Made by a program: the position numbers and the translations under genes
The notes under the pieces: generated by a model
Told to the model about the DNA's origin: nothing
What the model saw: only the letters and a program-made list of their open reading frames with translations
Database searches by the model: none
Source of the DNA: Tateyamaria omphalii
GTDB taxonomy: Bacteria; Pseudomonadota; Alphaproteobacteria; Rhodobacterales; Rhodobacteraceae
Assembly: GCF_001969365.1 (NCBI RefSeq)
Contig: NZ_CP019312.1
Coordinates: forward strand, 2,046,001 to 2,110,000
Direction of reading: 5' to 3'
Length of the DNA: 64,000 bases
Part shown: piece after piece, positions 52,238-61,453 of the stretch
Position numbering within the stretch: the first letter of the stretch is position 1
Layout: the number at the start of each line of letters is the position of its first letter

Positions 52238-53026
52238 ATGAATAGCGCAGCCCCCCGGTCGGGGGAAGGAACCATTGCCAAGGCGTTGGAAGTGCTGGAC
52301 CTTGTGGCCCAGCTGGAACGCCCTGTGCGGTTTTCCGAACTGCTGTCGCTGTCCCCCCACCCCAAGGCCACACTGTACCGTCTGGTGCAGACGCTGACGT
52401 CGCTTGGCATGTTGCGCTATGATGTCGAGCGGCAGACCTATTCCCCCGGTTTGCGCCTTGTCCGCCTGGCCCATGCGGCGTGGCGCCAAAGCTCGTTGGC
52501 CCCCATCGCGCGCCCCTTTGTCGATGCGCTGAGCGCGCAAGTGGGCGAGACGGTGCATTTGGCGCAGATGGATGGCGGGCAGGTCCTGTATGTGGACAAG
52601 CGCAACGCCGCCGAACCGATCGAGATGTTTTCGCAGGCGGGCAAGGTCGGCCCCGGATACTGCACCGGTGTGGGCAAGGCGATGCTGGCCTTTCTGCCCG
52701 AGGATGCGTTGAACACGGCCCTGTCGCAGCAGGCGTGGTTTGCCCACACCGCCCATACCCACACCAGCCGCGAATCGCTGTGTTCGGAACTGGACATGAT
52801 TCGCAGCGACGGCGTCGCCTATGACCGCGAAGAGCACGAACCCGGCATCATCTGTGTCGCCGCGCCCATCCTGTCCGATGCGGGCCGGTCCATCGGCGCG
52901 CTGAGTGTCACCACATCCACCGCGCGCAAATCGCTGGCCGATCTGGGCCAGCTGGCGCCCCATCTTCAATCCACCGCGCGCGATATCGCCGGTGCGGCTG
53001 CCAACTGGCAGTTTCCAATTCAATAA
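52238..53026 (+). CDS. IclR-family regulator of the galactoside operon
   Basis: This is a 262-aa regulator with an N-terminal winged helix-turn-helix (residues 8-70: EVLDLVAQLERPVRFSELL, PKATLYRLVQTL) and the IclR effector domain (YCTGVGKAMLAFLP, REEHEPGIICVAAPILSD). GGGAGGAGA precedes ATG 52238. It is divergent from the binding-protein operon and 20 bases before the ATPase gene, so it controls both arms. Repressor or activator mode is not known. Confidence 0.93.
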   Translation: MNSAAPRSGEGTIAKALEVLDLVAQLERPVRFSELLSLSPHPKATLYRLVQTLTSLGMLRYDVERQTYSPGLRLVRLAHAAWRQSSLAPIARPFVDALSAQVGETVHLAQMDGGQVLYVDKRNAAEPIEMFSQAGKVGPGYCTGVGKAMLAFLPEDALNTALSQQAWFAHTAHTHTSRESLCSELDMIRSDGVAYDREEHEPGIICVAAPILSDAGRSIGALSVTTSTARKSLADLGQLAPHLQSTARDIAGAAANWQFPIQ

Positions 53027-53046
53027 GGCCACCAAGGGAGGACACC

Positions 53047-54108
53047 ATGACCGGTGTGACATTGCAGAAAGCCATCAAGCGCTACGGCGCCACTCAGGTC
53101 ATCCATGGTGTGGACCTGACCATTGACGACGGCGAGTTCTGCGTCTTTGTCGGCCCGTCGGGCTGCGGCAAGTCCACGCTGTTGCGCATGATCGCCGGTC
53201 TGGAGGAAACGAGCGACGGCCAGATCAACATCGGCGCCCGCGACGTGACCCATATGGACCCCGCCGAGCGTGGGGTGGCGATGGTGTTCCAGACCTATGC
53301 CCTCTACCCCCACATGACGGTCGAGGAGAATATGGGCTTTGGCCTGAAGATGAACGGCGTCGACAAGGCCGAGATCAAGCGCAAGGTCGATGGTGCGTCC
53401 AAGATCCTGAAACTGGACGATTATCTGAAGCGTAAGCCTGCCGCCCTGTCAGGCGGCCAGCGCCAGCGTGTGGCGATTGGCCGGTCCATCGTCCGCGGGC
53501 CCGAGGTGTTCCTGTTTGATGAGCCCCTGTCCAACCTGGATGCCGAATTGCGTGTGGACATGCGGGTCGAGATTGCCCGCCTGCACAAGGAACTGGGCAC
53601 CACGATGATTTACGTGACCCACGATCAGGTCGAAGCCATGACGCTGGCCGACAAGATCGTTGTGCTGCGTGCGGGGTATATTGAGCAGGTGGGCAGCCCC
53701 ATGCATCTCTATCAGGATCCGGACAACAAGTTCGTGGCTGGGTTTATCGGGTCGCCTGCGATGAACTTTGTGAACGGTGTGGTCGAGGGCGGCGGGGTGC
53801 GCGTGCCGGGGCTGGCGGACCGGGTTGTGCCCACTTCTGTTGGTTTGCCTGCGGCGGGGACCGAGGTGATTGTCGGCGTCCGCCCGCAGGACATGGCGCT
53901 GGCCGAGGGTGCGTCGCCCATCAGCCTGGACATCCGCGAACGATTGGGCGGTGTCGCCTATGACTATCTGACCACGCCGACGGGTGAGCGGCTGATTGTC
54001 GAGTCCCGCGGCGACATGGCGATGGAGGAAGGCACGCAGGTCACGGTCAGCTTTGACGATGATCGCGTGATGTTCTTTGACGCAAAGACGGAGCAGCGGC
54101 TGCGTTAA
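53047..54108 (+). CDS. Sugar ABC transporter ATPase, MalK/UgpC type
   Basis: This is a 353-aa ATPase of CUT1 sugar importers. It has Walker A GPSGCGKST near residue 38, signature LSGGQRQRVAIGRS, Walker B VFLFDEPLSNLDA, switch histidine THDQ and a C-terminal TOBE/OB region used for regulation. It follows the IclR gene and supplies energy for the two permeases on the other strand. A terminator follows. Confidence 0.93.
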   Translation: MTGVTLQKAIKRYGATQVIHGVDLTIDDGEFCVFVGPSGCGKSTLLRMIAGLEETSDGQINIGARDVTHMDPAERGVAMVFQTYALYPHMTVEENMGFGLKMNGVDKAEIKRKVDGASKILKLDDYLKRKPAALSGGQRQRVAIGRSIVRGPEVFLFDEPLSNLDAELRVDMRVEIARLHKELGTTMIYVTHDQVEAMTLADKIVVLRAGYIEQVGSPMHLYQDPDNKFVAGFIGSPAMNFVNGVVEGGGVRVPGLADRVVPTSVGLPAAGTEVIVGVRPQDMALAEGASPISLDIRERLGGVAYDYLTTPTGERLIVESRGDMAMEEGTQVTVSFDDDRVMFFDAKTEQRLR

Positions 54109-54129
54109 GCGCGGTTTTTGGCGAAAAAG

Positions 54130-54162
54130 GCCGTCATCTGGGTGTCAGGTGACGGCTTTTCT
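54130..54162. terminator. Rho-independent terminator after the ATPase gene
   Basis: A nine-base stem with one G-T wobble (GCCGTCATC with GGTGACGGC) closes a nine-base loop and is followed by TTTTCT. AAAAA precedes it, so it may also work from the other side. Confidence 0.85.
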
Positions 54163-54394
54163 ATGTAGTGTGGCTGGTTTGGGGGTATTTTGTTCAAATG
54201 TATGTTTTTGGATAATTTATGAGTTTTCATTTTGATTATTAACCGAAAAGTATCGTATTTTTGATAGCTATTAATGCTGGCCCATCTTGAATCCTACTCG
54301 TCAACGCCTCAAATCAGGGTATGGACAGACCGGAGGCTGGCTGAGCCGAAACATTCGGATCACCCGCCAATACATTGAATTTTAATGTAAGTTC
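54163..54394. other. AT-rich spacer between the sugar ABC locus and ptsP
   Basis: This 232-bp gap lies between two 3-prime ends (rightward ATPase gene, leftward ptsP). It is notably AT-rich. I see no ORF, no clear hairpin for ptsP termination and no recognisable small RNA. Confidence 0.5.
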
Positions 54395-56641
54395 TCAGGC
54401 CTGCTTCTGATCGCGCAGATAGTCCATAATCGCGGGCCGGACGTTCATGTCGCCCCTGTGCCGCGCGTCCGCGATCACCTTGCGGACCTCGTCCAGATTT
54501 GACCGTCTTAACAGTGACTTGACCGGCCCGATTGATGCTGGCCGCATGGACAGGCGGCGCAGGCCGATGGCGGCGAAGCACAGCGCCTCGACCGGGCGGC
54601 CCGCATCCTCGCCACAGAAGGACAGCGGCGTGTCGGTCTGGGCGCAGCGTTCCACGATGCGTTCGATGAACGACAGGAACGAGACGTTAAGCGTGTCGTA
54701 GCGCCGCCGCACCCGCTCATTCTCGCGGTCTGCTGCAAAGAAGAACTGCTTGAGGTCGTTGCCGCCGATGGACAGGAACCCCACCTCTTCGAAGAACTTG
54801 GTGGGGGCGAAGGCGAGGCTGGGCGTTTCCAGCATGGCGCCCACTTCGACCTTTTGGGGCAGCACGTGGCCCAGCCGCGCCTCGCGTTCGAGCGCCTTGT
54901 CGACCTCGGCCCGGGCCAGCGTGTATTCCTCGTATTGTGCGACGAAGGGGAACATGACCGTAAGGGGGCGCCCGTCCGCCGCCCGGATCAGCGCCTGCAA
55001 TTGCATCCGCATGACGCCCGGCTTGTCGAGCCCCACGCGGATCGCGCGCCAGCCGAGCGCGGGGTTCGGCTCGTCATTGGGTTTCATGTAGGGCAGCACC
55101 TTGTCCGACCCTATGTCGAGGGTGCGGAAGATCACCGGCTTGCCGCCTGCCGCATCCAGCACGCGGGCATAGAGCGCGGACAACTCGGACCGGCGCGGCA
55201 TCTGATTGCGCACGAGGAACTGCAATTCGGTGCGGAAGAGGCCCACGCCCTCGGCCCCCGATCCTTGAAGTGACGGCAGATCGGCCATCAGACCGGCGTT
55301 CATGTGCAGCCCCACGACCGACCCGCAAACCGTTTCCGCCGGTTTGTCACGGATGGAGGCATAGCGCTCCACGGCGGCCGCCTGCATCGCCATCTTGTCG
55401 CGGAAGGCGGTCACGACCGTGTCGTCGGGGCGCAGGTGCACGATGCCCTGTTCGCCATCGACCATGACATGGTCGCCGTTCAGCGCCTCAAGCGTGGCCC
55501 GCTCGGCGTGGACGATCAGCGGGATGGCCAGCGCGCGGGCGACGATGGCAGCGTGACTGCCGACGGAGCCCGCTTCAAGGATGATGCCCTTCAACGACCG
55601 ACCGTAATCCAGCAATTCCGCCGGGCCGATATTGCGCGCCACGAGGATCGGATCGGCGGGCATTTCTGCGCCCGTATCCGCGCCCTGCCCCGTCAGGATG
55701 CGCAGCAGGCGGTTCGACAGGTCATCAAGGTCGGACAGCCGTTCGCGCAGGTAATTGTCCGTCGCCTGCCCCATGCGCGCACGGGCGAGCGATTGCTCTT
55801 TCTCCACCGCCGCTTCGGCGCTGAGACCGTTCGCGATGTCTTCCTCCATCCGCCGCATCCAGCCTTTGGAATTGGCAAACATGCGATAGGCTTCAAGGAC
55901 TTGCGCCTGTTCCTTGTCGGCTGAGGCGAGCGCCAGCATCTTGTCGACGCCCACGCGCAACTCCTCGACCGCTTCGGTCAGACGCTCCACTTCACGGGTC
56001 GGATCATCGGCGATGGGGTTTGTGACCACGACGCGCGGTTCGTGCAGCCAGATATGGCCCTCGGCCACGCCTTCCTGCGCCACGGTGCCGCGCAGCATGA
56101 CGGGCTGCGAGTGGCGCGCACCCATGGCGGCACCCTCACCCACAAAGGCGCCAAGCTCGGCCATCTCGGCCAGCACCATGGCAACCACTTCGAGGGCATA
56201 GACCTCGTCCGCGGAAAACTCGCGCGCCTCTTTCGATTGCACGACCAGCACGCCCAGCGCCTCGCCCAGCCGCTGGACCGGCACGCCGAGAAAGCTGGAA
56301 AACACCTCTTCCCCCGTTTCCGGCATAAAGCGGAAGCCGCGCGCATTCGGGGCATCGGCGGTGTTGATGACCTGGCGGCGTTGTGCGACGCGGCCCACGA
56401 GCCCCTCGCCCAGCCGCATCCGGGTCTGGTGCACGGCGTCCGCGTTCAACCCTTCGGTCGCGCACAGTTCCAGCGTGTCCTCGTCCCGGAACAGATAGAT
56501 CGAACAGACCTCGCACCCGATGCTGGTGGCGATCAGATGGGTGATCTTGTCCAGCCGCGCCTGGCCCGGGTCATCCCCCGCCATGGCGTCGCGCAAGCGT
56601 CCCAAGAGCTTGCGGCTTTCCGTTTCAAAGCGTTCGGCCAT
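54395..56641 (-). CDS. ptsP: PEP-protein phosphotransferase PtsP (EI-Ntr)
   Basis: PtsP starts the nitrogen-type phosphotransfer chain (PtsP, NPr, EIIA-Ntr) that signals nitrogen and carbon state. The 748-aa product has an N-terminal GAF domain (residues 1-170), a helical NPr-binding region, the phospho-histidine in GSHAAIVARAL near residue 355, and the PEP-binding TIM barrel (EGVGLFRTELQFL, GWRAIRVGLDKPG, SIGGNDLKQFFFAADREN) with the active cysteine in LSFCGEDAG. All key residues are present. Confidence 0.95.
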   Translation of the reverse strand: MAERFETESRKLLGRLRDAMAGDDPGQARLDKITHLIATSIGCEVCSIYLFRDEDTLELCATEGLNADAVHQTRMRLGEGLVGRVAQRRQVINTADAPNARGFRFMPETGEEVFSSFLGVPVQRLGEALGVLVVQSKEAREFSADEVYALEVVAMVLAEMAELGAFVGEGAAMGARHSQPVMLRGTVAQEGVAEGHIWLHEPRVVVTNPIADDPTREVERLTEAVEELRVGVDKMLALASADKEQAQVLEAYRMFANSKGWMRRMEEDIANGLSAEAAVEKEQSLARARMGQATDNYLRERLSDLDDLSNRLLRILTGQGADTGAEMPADPILVARNIGPAELLDYGRSLKGIILEAGSVGSHAAIVARALAIPLIVHAERATLEALNGDHVMVDGEQGIVHLRPDDTVVTAFRDKMAMQAAAVERYASIRDKPAETVCGSVVGLHMNAGLMADLPSLQGSGAEGVGLFRTELQFLVRNQMPRRSELSALYARVLDAAGGKPVIFRTLDIGSDKVLPYMKPNDEPNPALGWRAIRVGLDKPGVMRMQLQALIRAADGRPLTVMFPFVAQYEEYTLARAEVDKALEREARLGHVLPQKVEVGAMLETPSLAFAPTKFFEEVGFLSIGGNDLKQFFFAADRENERVRRRYDTLNVSFLSFIERIVERCAQTDTPLSFCGEDAGRPVEALCFAAIGLRRLSMRPASIGPVKSLLRRSNLDEVRKVIADARHRGDMNVRPAIMDYLRDQKQA

Positions 56642-56780
56642 GGCCGCGCTGTCCCCCGTCGATCCTGCGACATCAGCTTAGATCACAGGGACGCGCAAAG
56701 CGAAACGACAAAGCGACCTGCCTGCCGCCAATATTCCCGCAAAAGTAGCATATGCGCTGTATTCCGCAGCATCCTGCGGA

Positions 56781-57494
56781 TCAGTCCGCCAATTGTGCAA
56801 TCATCCTGTCGACATAGGCGCTGCACAGGAAAATGGTGCGCCCGTTGCGCTGCCAGCCTGCGGTTCCGTCACATTGCTCGAGGTGCAGGGTGACACGGGA
56901 ATGCCAGTCGATACGGGCCAGCATGTTCAAGGCGGTCTCGACCAGGGCATGGTTGGCCACCGCGACCGCCTCAAGATCCGGGTCCGCGCGCAGCCCCACC
57001 TCGGTCACGCGCGCATCCGGGTCGATCCAGAGCGGTTCAAGCGTGCGCCGCCAACTGCGCAGAAGTTCCGGCGCCATATCGGCGCAGGTGTCCCGCGCGT
57101 CCGCGTCCATGTCATTGCGGTCGGCCAGATCCGCATAGCGATCAGGATCGAACCCGTAGAGCAGGCAGATCATCCGCCCGGCCAGTTGCGTGTCGGGCCG
57201 GTATTCCGAAAACGGCCCCGGCGTGGCACCATCCGCCCGGTGCTGGGCCGCGCGCGCTTCAACGATCGCCTCGGCCCGGTCGGGCAGTGTCAGGTAGACG
57301 AATGTGGTCGCGAAATCCTCGGCGATGTCCTCTTCGGGCCCGAGGATGGGCAGGTCAAACTCGCGCAGGACGGCGTGCCCGATCTCGTGTGCGATCACGT
57401 GCAGGAGGGCGTTGCCGACCCGCTCCGGCACCTCATTGGCCGTGGCCGGAGCGGCAAAGATCACGAGGCAAAAGGCGTAGAGCGCGCGCACCAT
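56781..57494 (-). CDS. DUF4344-type putative metallopeptidase, exported
   Basis: This is a 237-aa protein with a signal peptide (MVRALYAFCLVIFAAPATA) and zinc-binding HEIGH (HVIAHEIGHAVLREFD), followed by an EEDIAEDFATTF segment that can supply a third ligand. It matches the DUF4344 group of predicted metallopeptidases. Cysteines near residues 110-140 and 205-225 may form disulfides. ATG 57494 is chosen because it leaves a clean signal peptide; ATG 57518 is possible. Its substrate is unknown. Confidence 0.8.
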   Translation of the reverse strand: MVRALYAFCLVIFAAPATANEVPERVGNALLHVIAHEIGHAVLREFDLPILGPEEDIAEDFATTFVYLTLPDRAEAIVEARAAQHRADGATPGPFSEYRPDTQLAGRMICLLYGFDPDRYADLADRNDMDADARDTCADMAPELLRSWRRTLEPLWIDPDARVTEVGLRADPDLEAVAVANHALVETALNMLARIDWHSRVTLHLEQCDGTAGWQRNGRTIFLCSAYVDRMIAQLAD

Positions 57495-57536
57495 TTGATC
57501 GTCCGTTGACGTCAGCATTGCGCCCTACATGGGGGC

Positions 57537-58775
57537 TTAGGCGGCTTTGTCCAACTCGAACGCGTCGTGCAGCGCCTGAACCGCCAATTCCATGTATTTC
57601 CGGTCGATCAGGACCGAGATTTTGATCTCGGATGTGGTGATGACCTTGATGTTGATCCCTTCGGCGCTGAGGCACTGGAACATCTTGGCCGCCACACCGG
57701 TGTGGCTGCGCATGCCGATGCCGACGACGCTGATCTTGGCCACGTCCGTGTCGGCGATGAGTTCGTGGAAGTTTATGATCCCCTCGCCCTTGGCCGCATC
57801 CATCGCCTTTTCCGCGCGCGCCACCTGGTCGGTGGGGCAGGAGAACGTCATGTCCGTGCGCCCTTCCTCGGAAATGTTTTGCACGATCATGTCCACGTTC
57901 ACGCCCGCCTCGGAGAGTGCGGTGAAGATGGTGGCGGCGATGCCGGGGCGGTCCGCGACCGACACCAGCGTCATCTTTGCCTCATCGCGGGAAAAGGCCA
58001 CACCGGCCACGACATTGCTTTCCATGATATCCTCCTCATCGCAGACCAGTGTCCCGGCCTCGTCGGATTGTTCCTCGAAACTCGACAGCACCCGCAAGCG
58101 CACCTTGTAGCGCATCGCCAGCTCGACCGAGCGGGTCTGCAGCACCTTGGCGCCGAGAGAGGCGAGTTCCAGCATCTCCTCGAACGCGATCTTGTCGAGC
58201 TTGCGCGCCTTGGAGCTGACCCGCGGGTCGGTGGTATAGACGCCGTCCACGTCCGTATAGATGTCGCAGCGTTCCGCTTGAAACGCGGCGGCAAAGGCGA
58301 CGGCGGTGGTGTCGGACCCGCCCCGGCCCAGCGTGGTGATCCGCCCCTCGGGGCTGATCCCCTGGAAACCTGCGACCACGGCCACGCGCATGCCTTCGCC
58401 GAACTTGGCGTTGATGTTGTCGGTGGGGATCTCTTCGATCCGGGCGCTGGAATGGACGGAGGAGGTCTTGAGCGGCACCTGCCAACCCTGCCAGGACCGC
58501 GCGGGCACGTCCATTTCCTGCAGGGTGAGGGCCATGAGCCCGGCGGTCACATTCTCCCCCGATGACACGACCGCATCATATTCGCGCGCATCGAACAGCG
58601 GCGATGTCTCGTTCACCCAGCCCACCAATTCGTTGGTCTTGCCCGACATGGCGGATACGATAACGATGACGTCATAGCCCTTGGCCACTTCAACGCCGAC
58701 GCGCTTGGCGGCGCGGCGGATGCGGTCCAGCGTGGCGACAGATGTGCCGCCGAATTTCATCACGAGAACAGGCAT
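57537..58775 (-). CDS. lysC: Aspartate kinase
   Basis: LysC phosphorylates aspartate, the first step toward lysine, threonine and methionine. The 412-aa product begins MPVLVMKFGGTSVATLDRI, with kinase-domain GRGGSDTTAVAFAAAF and YTDVDGVYTTDPR, followed by two ACT domains (about residues 265-405) for feedback inhibition. ATG 58775 is favoured over a GTG four codons upstream. It lies two genes from ptsP, a frequent alphaproteobacterial neighbourhood. Confidence 0.96.
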   Translation of the reverse strand: MPVLVMKFGGTSVATLDRIRRAAKRVGVEVAKGYDVIVIVSAMSGKTNELVGWVNETSPLFDAREYDAVVSSGENVTAGLMALTLQEMDVPARSWQGWQVPLKTSSVHSSARIEEIPTDNINAKFGEGMRVAVVAGFQGISPEGRITTLGRGGSDTTAVAFAAAFQAERCDIYTDVDGVYTTDPRVSSKARKLDKIAFEEMLELASLGAKVLQTRSVELAMRYKVRLRVLSSFEEQSDEAGTLVCDEEDIMESNVVAGVAFSRDEAKMTLVSVADRPGIAATIFTALSEAGVNVDMIVQNISEEGRTDMTFSCPTDQVARAEKAMDAAKGEGIINFHELIADTDVAKISVVGIGMRSHTGVAAKMFQCLSAEGINIKVITTSEIKISVLIDRKYMELAVQALHDAFELDKAA

Positions 58776-58880
58776 GACGGGCCCCAATTTTTCGTCCGCC
58801 CGGCTTTATCCCTGCAATCACCGACTTGCAAGGACACCCCGACCCCCATCTTCTTCTGGCTGAAAATACTTCGGGGGTTT

Positions 58881-58895
58881 GGGGGCAGCGCCCCC
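58881..58895. repeat. GGGGGC-AGC-GCCCCC hairpin with flanking G-rich element
   Basis: A six-base all-GC stem with a three-base loop lies in the gap between lysC and the next gene, preceded by GAAAATACTTCGGGGGTTTG. This composite is familiar to me from intergenic regions of Rhodobacteraceae, where it behaves like a dispersed terminator-type repeat. It could end transcription of the leftward SDR gene. Confidence 0.5.
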
Positions 58896-58950
58896 ATTCA
58901 CAAAAACAAATCGCGCCGCGCGTCAGCGCGTCCTTTGGATCGCACGCTGT

Positions 58951-59592
58951 CTAGTAGGCGTGCGCACGCCCGTCCCAGGTCTCGAAACAGCCCGTCGTCT
59001 CGTGGCTCAGCGCCGCAAAGCGGTCGACCAGCCCGGCCACGGCCTCATCCACCGTGATGTCGGCCGACCCACCGCCCATATCGGTTTGCACCCAGCCGGG
59101 GTGATAGATGCCCACCGCCACCTCACCGGCCAGATCGGCGGCCAGGTTCCGGCCCAGGTTCAGCGCCGCAGCCTTGGACGCGCGGTAGATATAGCTGCCG
59201 CCCGGCGCGCGGGTATGCGACGCCATCTGGGACGAGATGATGGCGATGCGCGGCGCAGGCGCGGCGCGCAGGTTGGGCAAAAGCGTCTGTATGGTCAGGA
59301 ACACGCCAATGACGTTGGCGGCAAAGCTTTGCGCCCAGAGATCGGCGGCGTAGCCGGTCTCCAGATCGCTGCCCTTGTCCAGATAGACGCCCGCGTTGCA
59401 GACCAGCAAGTCGATGGTGCGGCCCGCCAGTTGTGCGGCCATGGCGCGGTGGTCCTGCGGCTGGGTGACGTCCAGCGTCACTTCGGCGCCCGATGACCGG
59501 CCCGTGCCGGTCACGTCGTGGCCCATGTCGCGGTAGGCTGCGGCCAGCCCTGCGCCGATGCCGCGTGTGGCACCCGTGATCAGAATATGCAT
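58951..59592 (-). CDS. SDR-family oxidoreductase
   Basis: This is a 213-aa short-chain dehydrogenase, shorter than classical enzymes. It has TGATRGIGAG at the N-terminus, CNAGVYLDKG near residue 72, catalytic Ser (IISSQMA) and Tyr-x3-Lys (YRASKAA). ATG 59592 lies five bases after the DUF1178 stop; the longer frame to 59925 only covers that gene. The substrate is unknown. Confidence 0.87.
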   Translation of the reverse strand: MHILITGATRGIGAGLAAAYRDMGHDVTGTGRSSGAEVTLDVTQPQDHRAMAAQLAGRTIDLLVCNAGVYLDKGSDLETGYAADLWAQSFAANVIGVFLTIQTLLPNLRAAPAPRIAIISSQMASHTRAPGGSYIYRASKAAALNLGRNLAADLAGEVAVGIYHPGWVQTDMGGGSADITVDEAVAGLVDRFAALSHETTGCFETWDGRAHAY

Positions 59593-59597
59593 GTCGG

Positions 59598-60026
59598 TCA
59601 GTTCGCCTTGCGTGTTGGAACAAAGGGCAGCGGGGCCACGGGCACGCCGTCGTCGATCAGGCGCTTGGCCTCTTCGCGGTTCGCCTCGCCCCAGATCGGA
59701 CGATCGGGCTGTTCGCCCAGATGCTGCGCCAGCGCTTCGGAGGCGAAGTTGCCGCCCACATAGGTGGCGTTCTTTTCGACCGTCTCGCGCATCTTCGCCA
59801 TCGCGGCCTCGACATCGGAGGCTGGTTTGGACAAGGGTTGTTCGGACGCCACTGCGTCCTTGGCACTGCTGACGCGCGGCGCCATGATGGCCTTGGAGAC
59901 GTCGGCGTTCCCACAAATGGCACAAGACACATGGCCCGCAGCCGTCAGGCTGTCAAAGGCATCGGCGCTGGCGAACCAGCTTTCGAACCCGTGCCCATCG
60001 GCACATTTGAGTGCATACTTGATCAT
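59598..60026 (-). CDS. DUF1178-family protein
   Basis: The 142-aa product begins MIKYALKCADGHGFESWFAS and has the conserved cysteine pair C-x2-C (VSCAICGNADVSKAIMAP) of the family, likely a small zinc-ribbon. Its C-terminal helix ends in EEAKRLIDDGVPVAPLPF, also typical. The function of the family is unknown. It is co-transcribed with the SDR gene downstream. Confidence 0.9.
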   Translation of the reverse strand: MIKYALKCADGHGFESWFASADAFDSLTAAGHVSCAICGNADVSKAIMAPRVSSAKDAVASEQPLSKPASDVEAAMAKMRETVEKNATYVGGNFASEALAQHLGEQPDRPIWGEANREEAKRLIDDGVPVAPLPFVPTRKAN

Positions 60027-60081
60027 TGTCGCGCGAACATAGACGCCACGACGCCCACGTCAAAGCCCTAAAGCCTTTGGA

Positions 60082-60555
60082 TCACGCAAGAAACCGTGGG
60101 TCAAAATCGCGCAGGATACGGGCCAGTTCCGGGGAATCGACCATTTGAGACGCCTTTTTGCGGCTCACCCATTTGCGCGTGCGCTCGGCAGCCTCGGGAA
60201 ACTCAGCCGCGAGCGACTTCACCTTGAGCGCATAGACCATCGCCACAACGGGCAGACCGGCATCCGCGCCCATGTCCTTGTTGTAAGAAAACATGCCCAA
60301 GGGGCGCTGATCGGCGCGGCCCATCACGCCCGCCTCTTCCCAGGCTTCCTGCGCTGCGCTGTCGCCGGGCGTCAGGCCGTCCATGGGCCAGCCCTTGGGG
60401 ATGATCCACCGCCGCGTTCCGCGCGAGGTGACCAGAAGGATCTGAACCTTGCTGTTCTTGACGCGGTAACACAGCGCCGCGAACTGGGTGCGCACGTCCG
60501 CCTTCTTCGCCCGCCCGAATGAAAGCGGGAGTTGTTTGATCATCGGGGCCGTCAC
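60082..60555 (-). CDS. Nudix hydrolase with non-standard Nudix box
   Basis: This is a 157-aa Nudix-fold protein (RWIIPKGWPMDGLTPGDSAAQEAWEEAGV). The box keeps the E-x2-EE-x-G core, but the first Glu is Leu and the Arg is Gln, as in a group of alphaproteobacterial Nudix proteins. Substrate could be a nucleoside diphosphate derivative or polyphosphate. GTG 60555 is chosen for its GGAGG site; a GTG at 60582 has none. Confidence 0.85.
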   Translation of the reverse strand: MTAPMIKQLPLSFGRAKKADVRTQFAALCYRVKNSKVQILLVTSRGTRRWIIPKGWPMDGLTPGDSAAQEAWEEAGVMGRADQRPLGMFSYNKDMGADAGLPVVAMVYALKVKSLAAEFPEAAERTRKWVSRKKASQMVDSPELARILRDFDPRFLA

Positions 60556-60721
60556 TGCCCTGCCCTCCGTAATTAGCTCCACTATAGCTGTCTTTGCCGC
60601 AAAACACCAGTTTCTGCGGCGCCCATGGGCATTCTATTTACAGCGCGCCGCCCGAGACGTTCATCCCCCAACGGCGTTTTGGCCTTGAGGCAACCGGCGG
60701 CTTGCCCAATAGTTCGGGGCG

Positions 60722-61453
60722 ATGAAAACCCCGAACTGGATCAAGGGCTTGGTGCTGGCCTGCGCCGCAGCGATGGCCGCGCCCGGCGCGCAGGCGGAGC
60801 CTTTGCGCGTCTTTGCCGCCGCGTCTTTGCAAGGGCCGCTGGACGCCGTGGCAGCAACTTGGGACGGCCCGGTCGTGATCAGCTATGGCGGCAGCGGCGC
60901 AATGGCGCGCCAGATCAGCCAGGGCGCACCCGCTGACGCGGTGATTCTGGCCAATGCAGACTGGTCTGATTGGCTGTTGGATCGCGGCATTGGGACGGCA
61001 CCCCCGCGGCCCCTGTTGTCGAATGGATTGGTCGTTGTTGGCCCCGCAGGCGCGCTGCCCTTGCCCGATGTCAGCGCCGACGCATTGCTGGCGCGACTGG
61101 ACGGCGGGCGCCTGGCCATGGGCCAGCATATGTCGGTGCCCGCGGGCATATACGCCCGCGCATGGCTGGGTGAGATCGGCGCGTGGGACACGCTGCAACC
61201 CCATCTGGCCGAGACCGAGAACGTGCGCGCGGCCCTCGCCCTCGTGGCGCGGGGCGAGGTGCCGCTGGGCATCGTCTATGCCTCTGACGCCGTCGCGAGT
61301 TCTGAGGTGACCGTCCTGTTTGATGTGCCGACGGATGCGCATCCCGCCATCCTGTATCCCGGCTTGGCTTTGACACCCGAGGGGGCCGCCTTTCTCGACC
61401 ATGTCGCTGCACAGATCGACCGCTTTGTCGCCGCGGGGTTCCGCGCGCCATGA
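60722..61453 (+). CDS. modA: Molybdate ABC transporter substrate-binding protein
   Basis: ModA binds molybdate in the periplasm. The 243-aa product has a signal peptide ending in APGAQA and the ModA landmarks VFAAASLQGPLDAV near residue 30, GGSGAMARQISQGAPADAVILAN, and PLGIVYASDAV near 185. It is the first gene of modABC; its stop overlaps modB as ATGA. The cargo would serve Mo enzymes such as the iorAB-like hydroxylase in this window. Confidence 0.93.
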   Translation: MKTPNWIKGLVLACAAAMAAPGAQAEPLRVFAAASLQGPLDAVAATWDGPVVISYGGSGAMARQISQGAPADAVILANADWSDWLLDRGIGTAPPRPLLSNGLVVVGPAGALPLPDVSADALLARLDGGRLAMGQHMSVPAGIYARAWLGEIGAWDTLQPHLAETENVRAALALVARGEVPLGIVYASDAVASSEVTVLFDVPTDAHPAILYPGLALTPEGAAFLDHVAAQIDRFVAAGFRAP

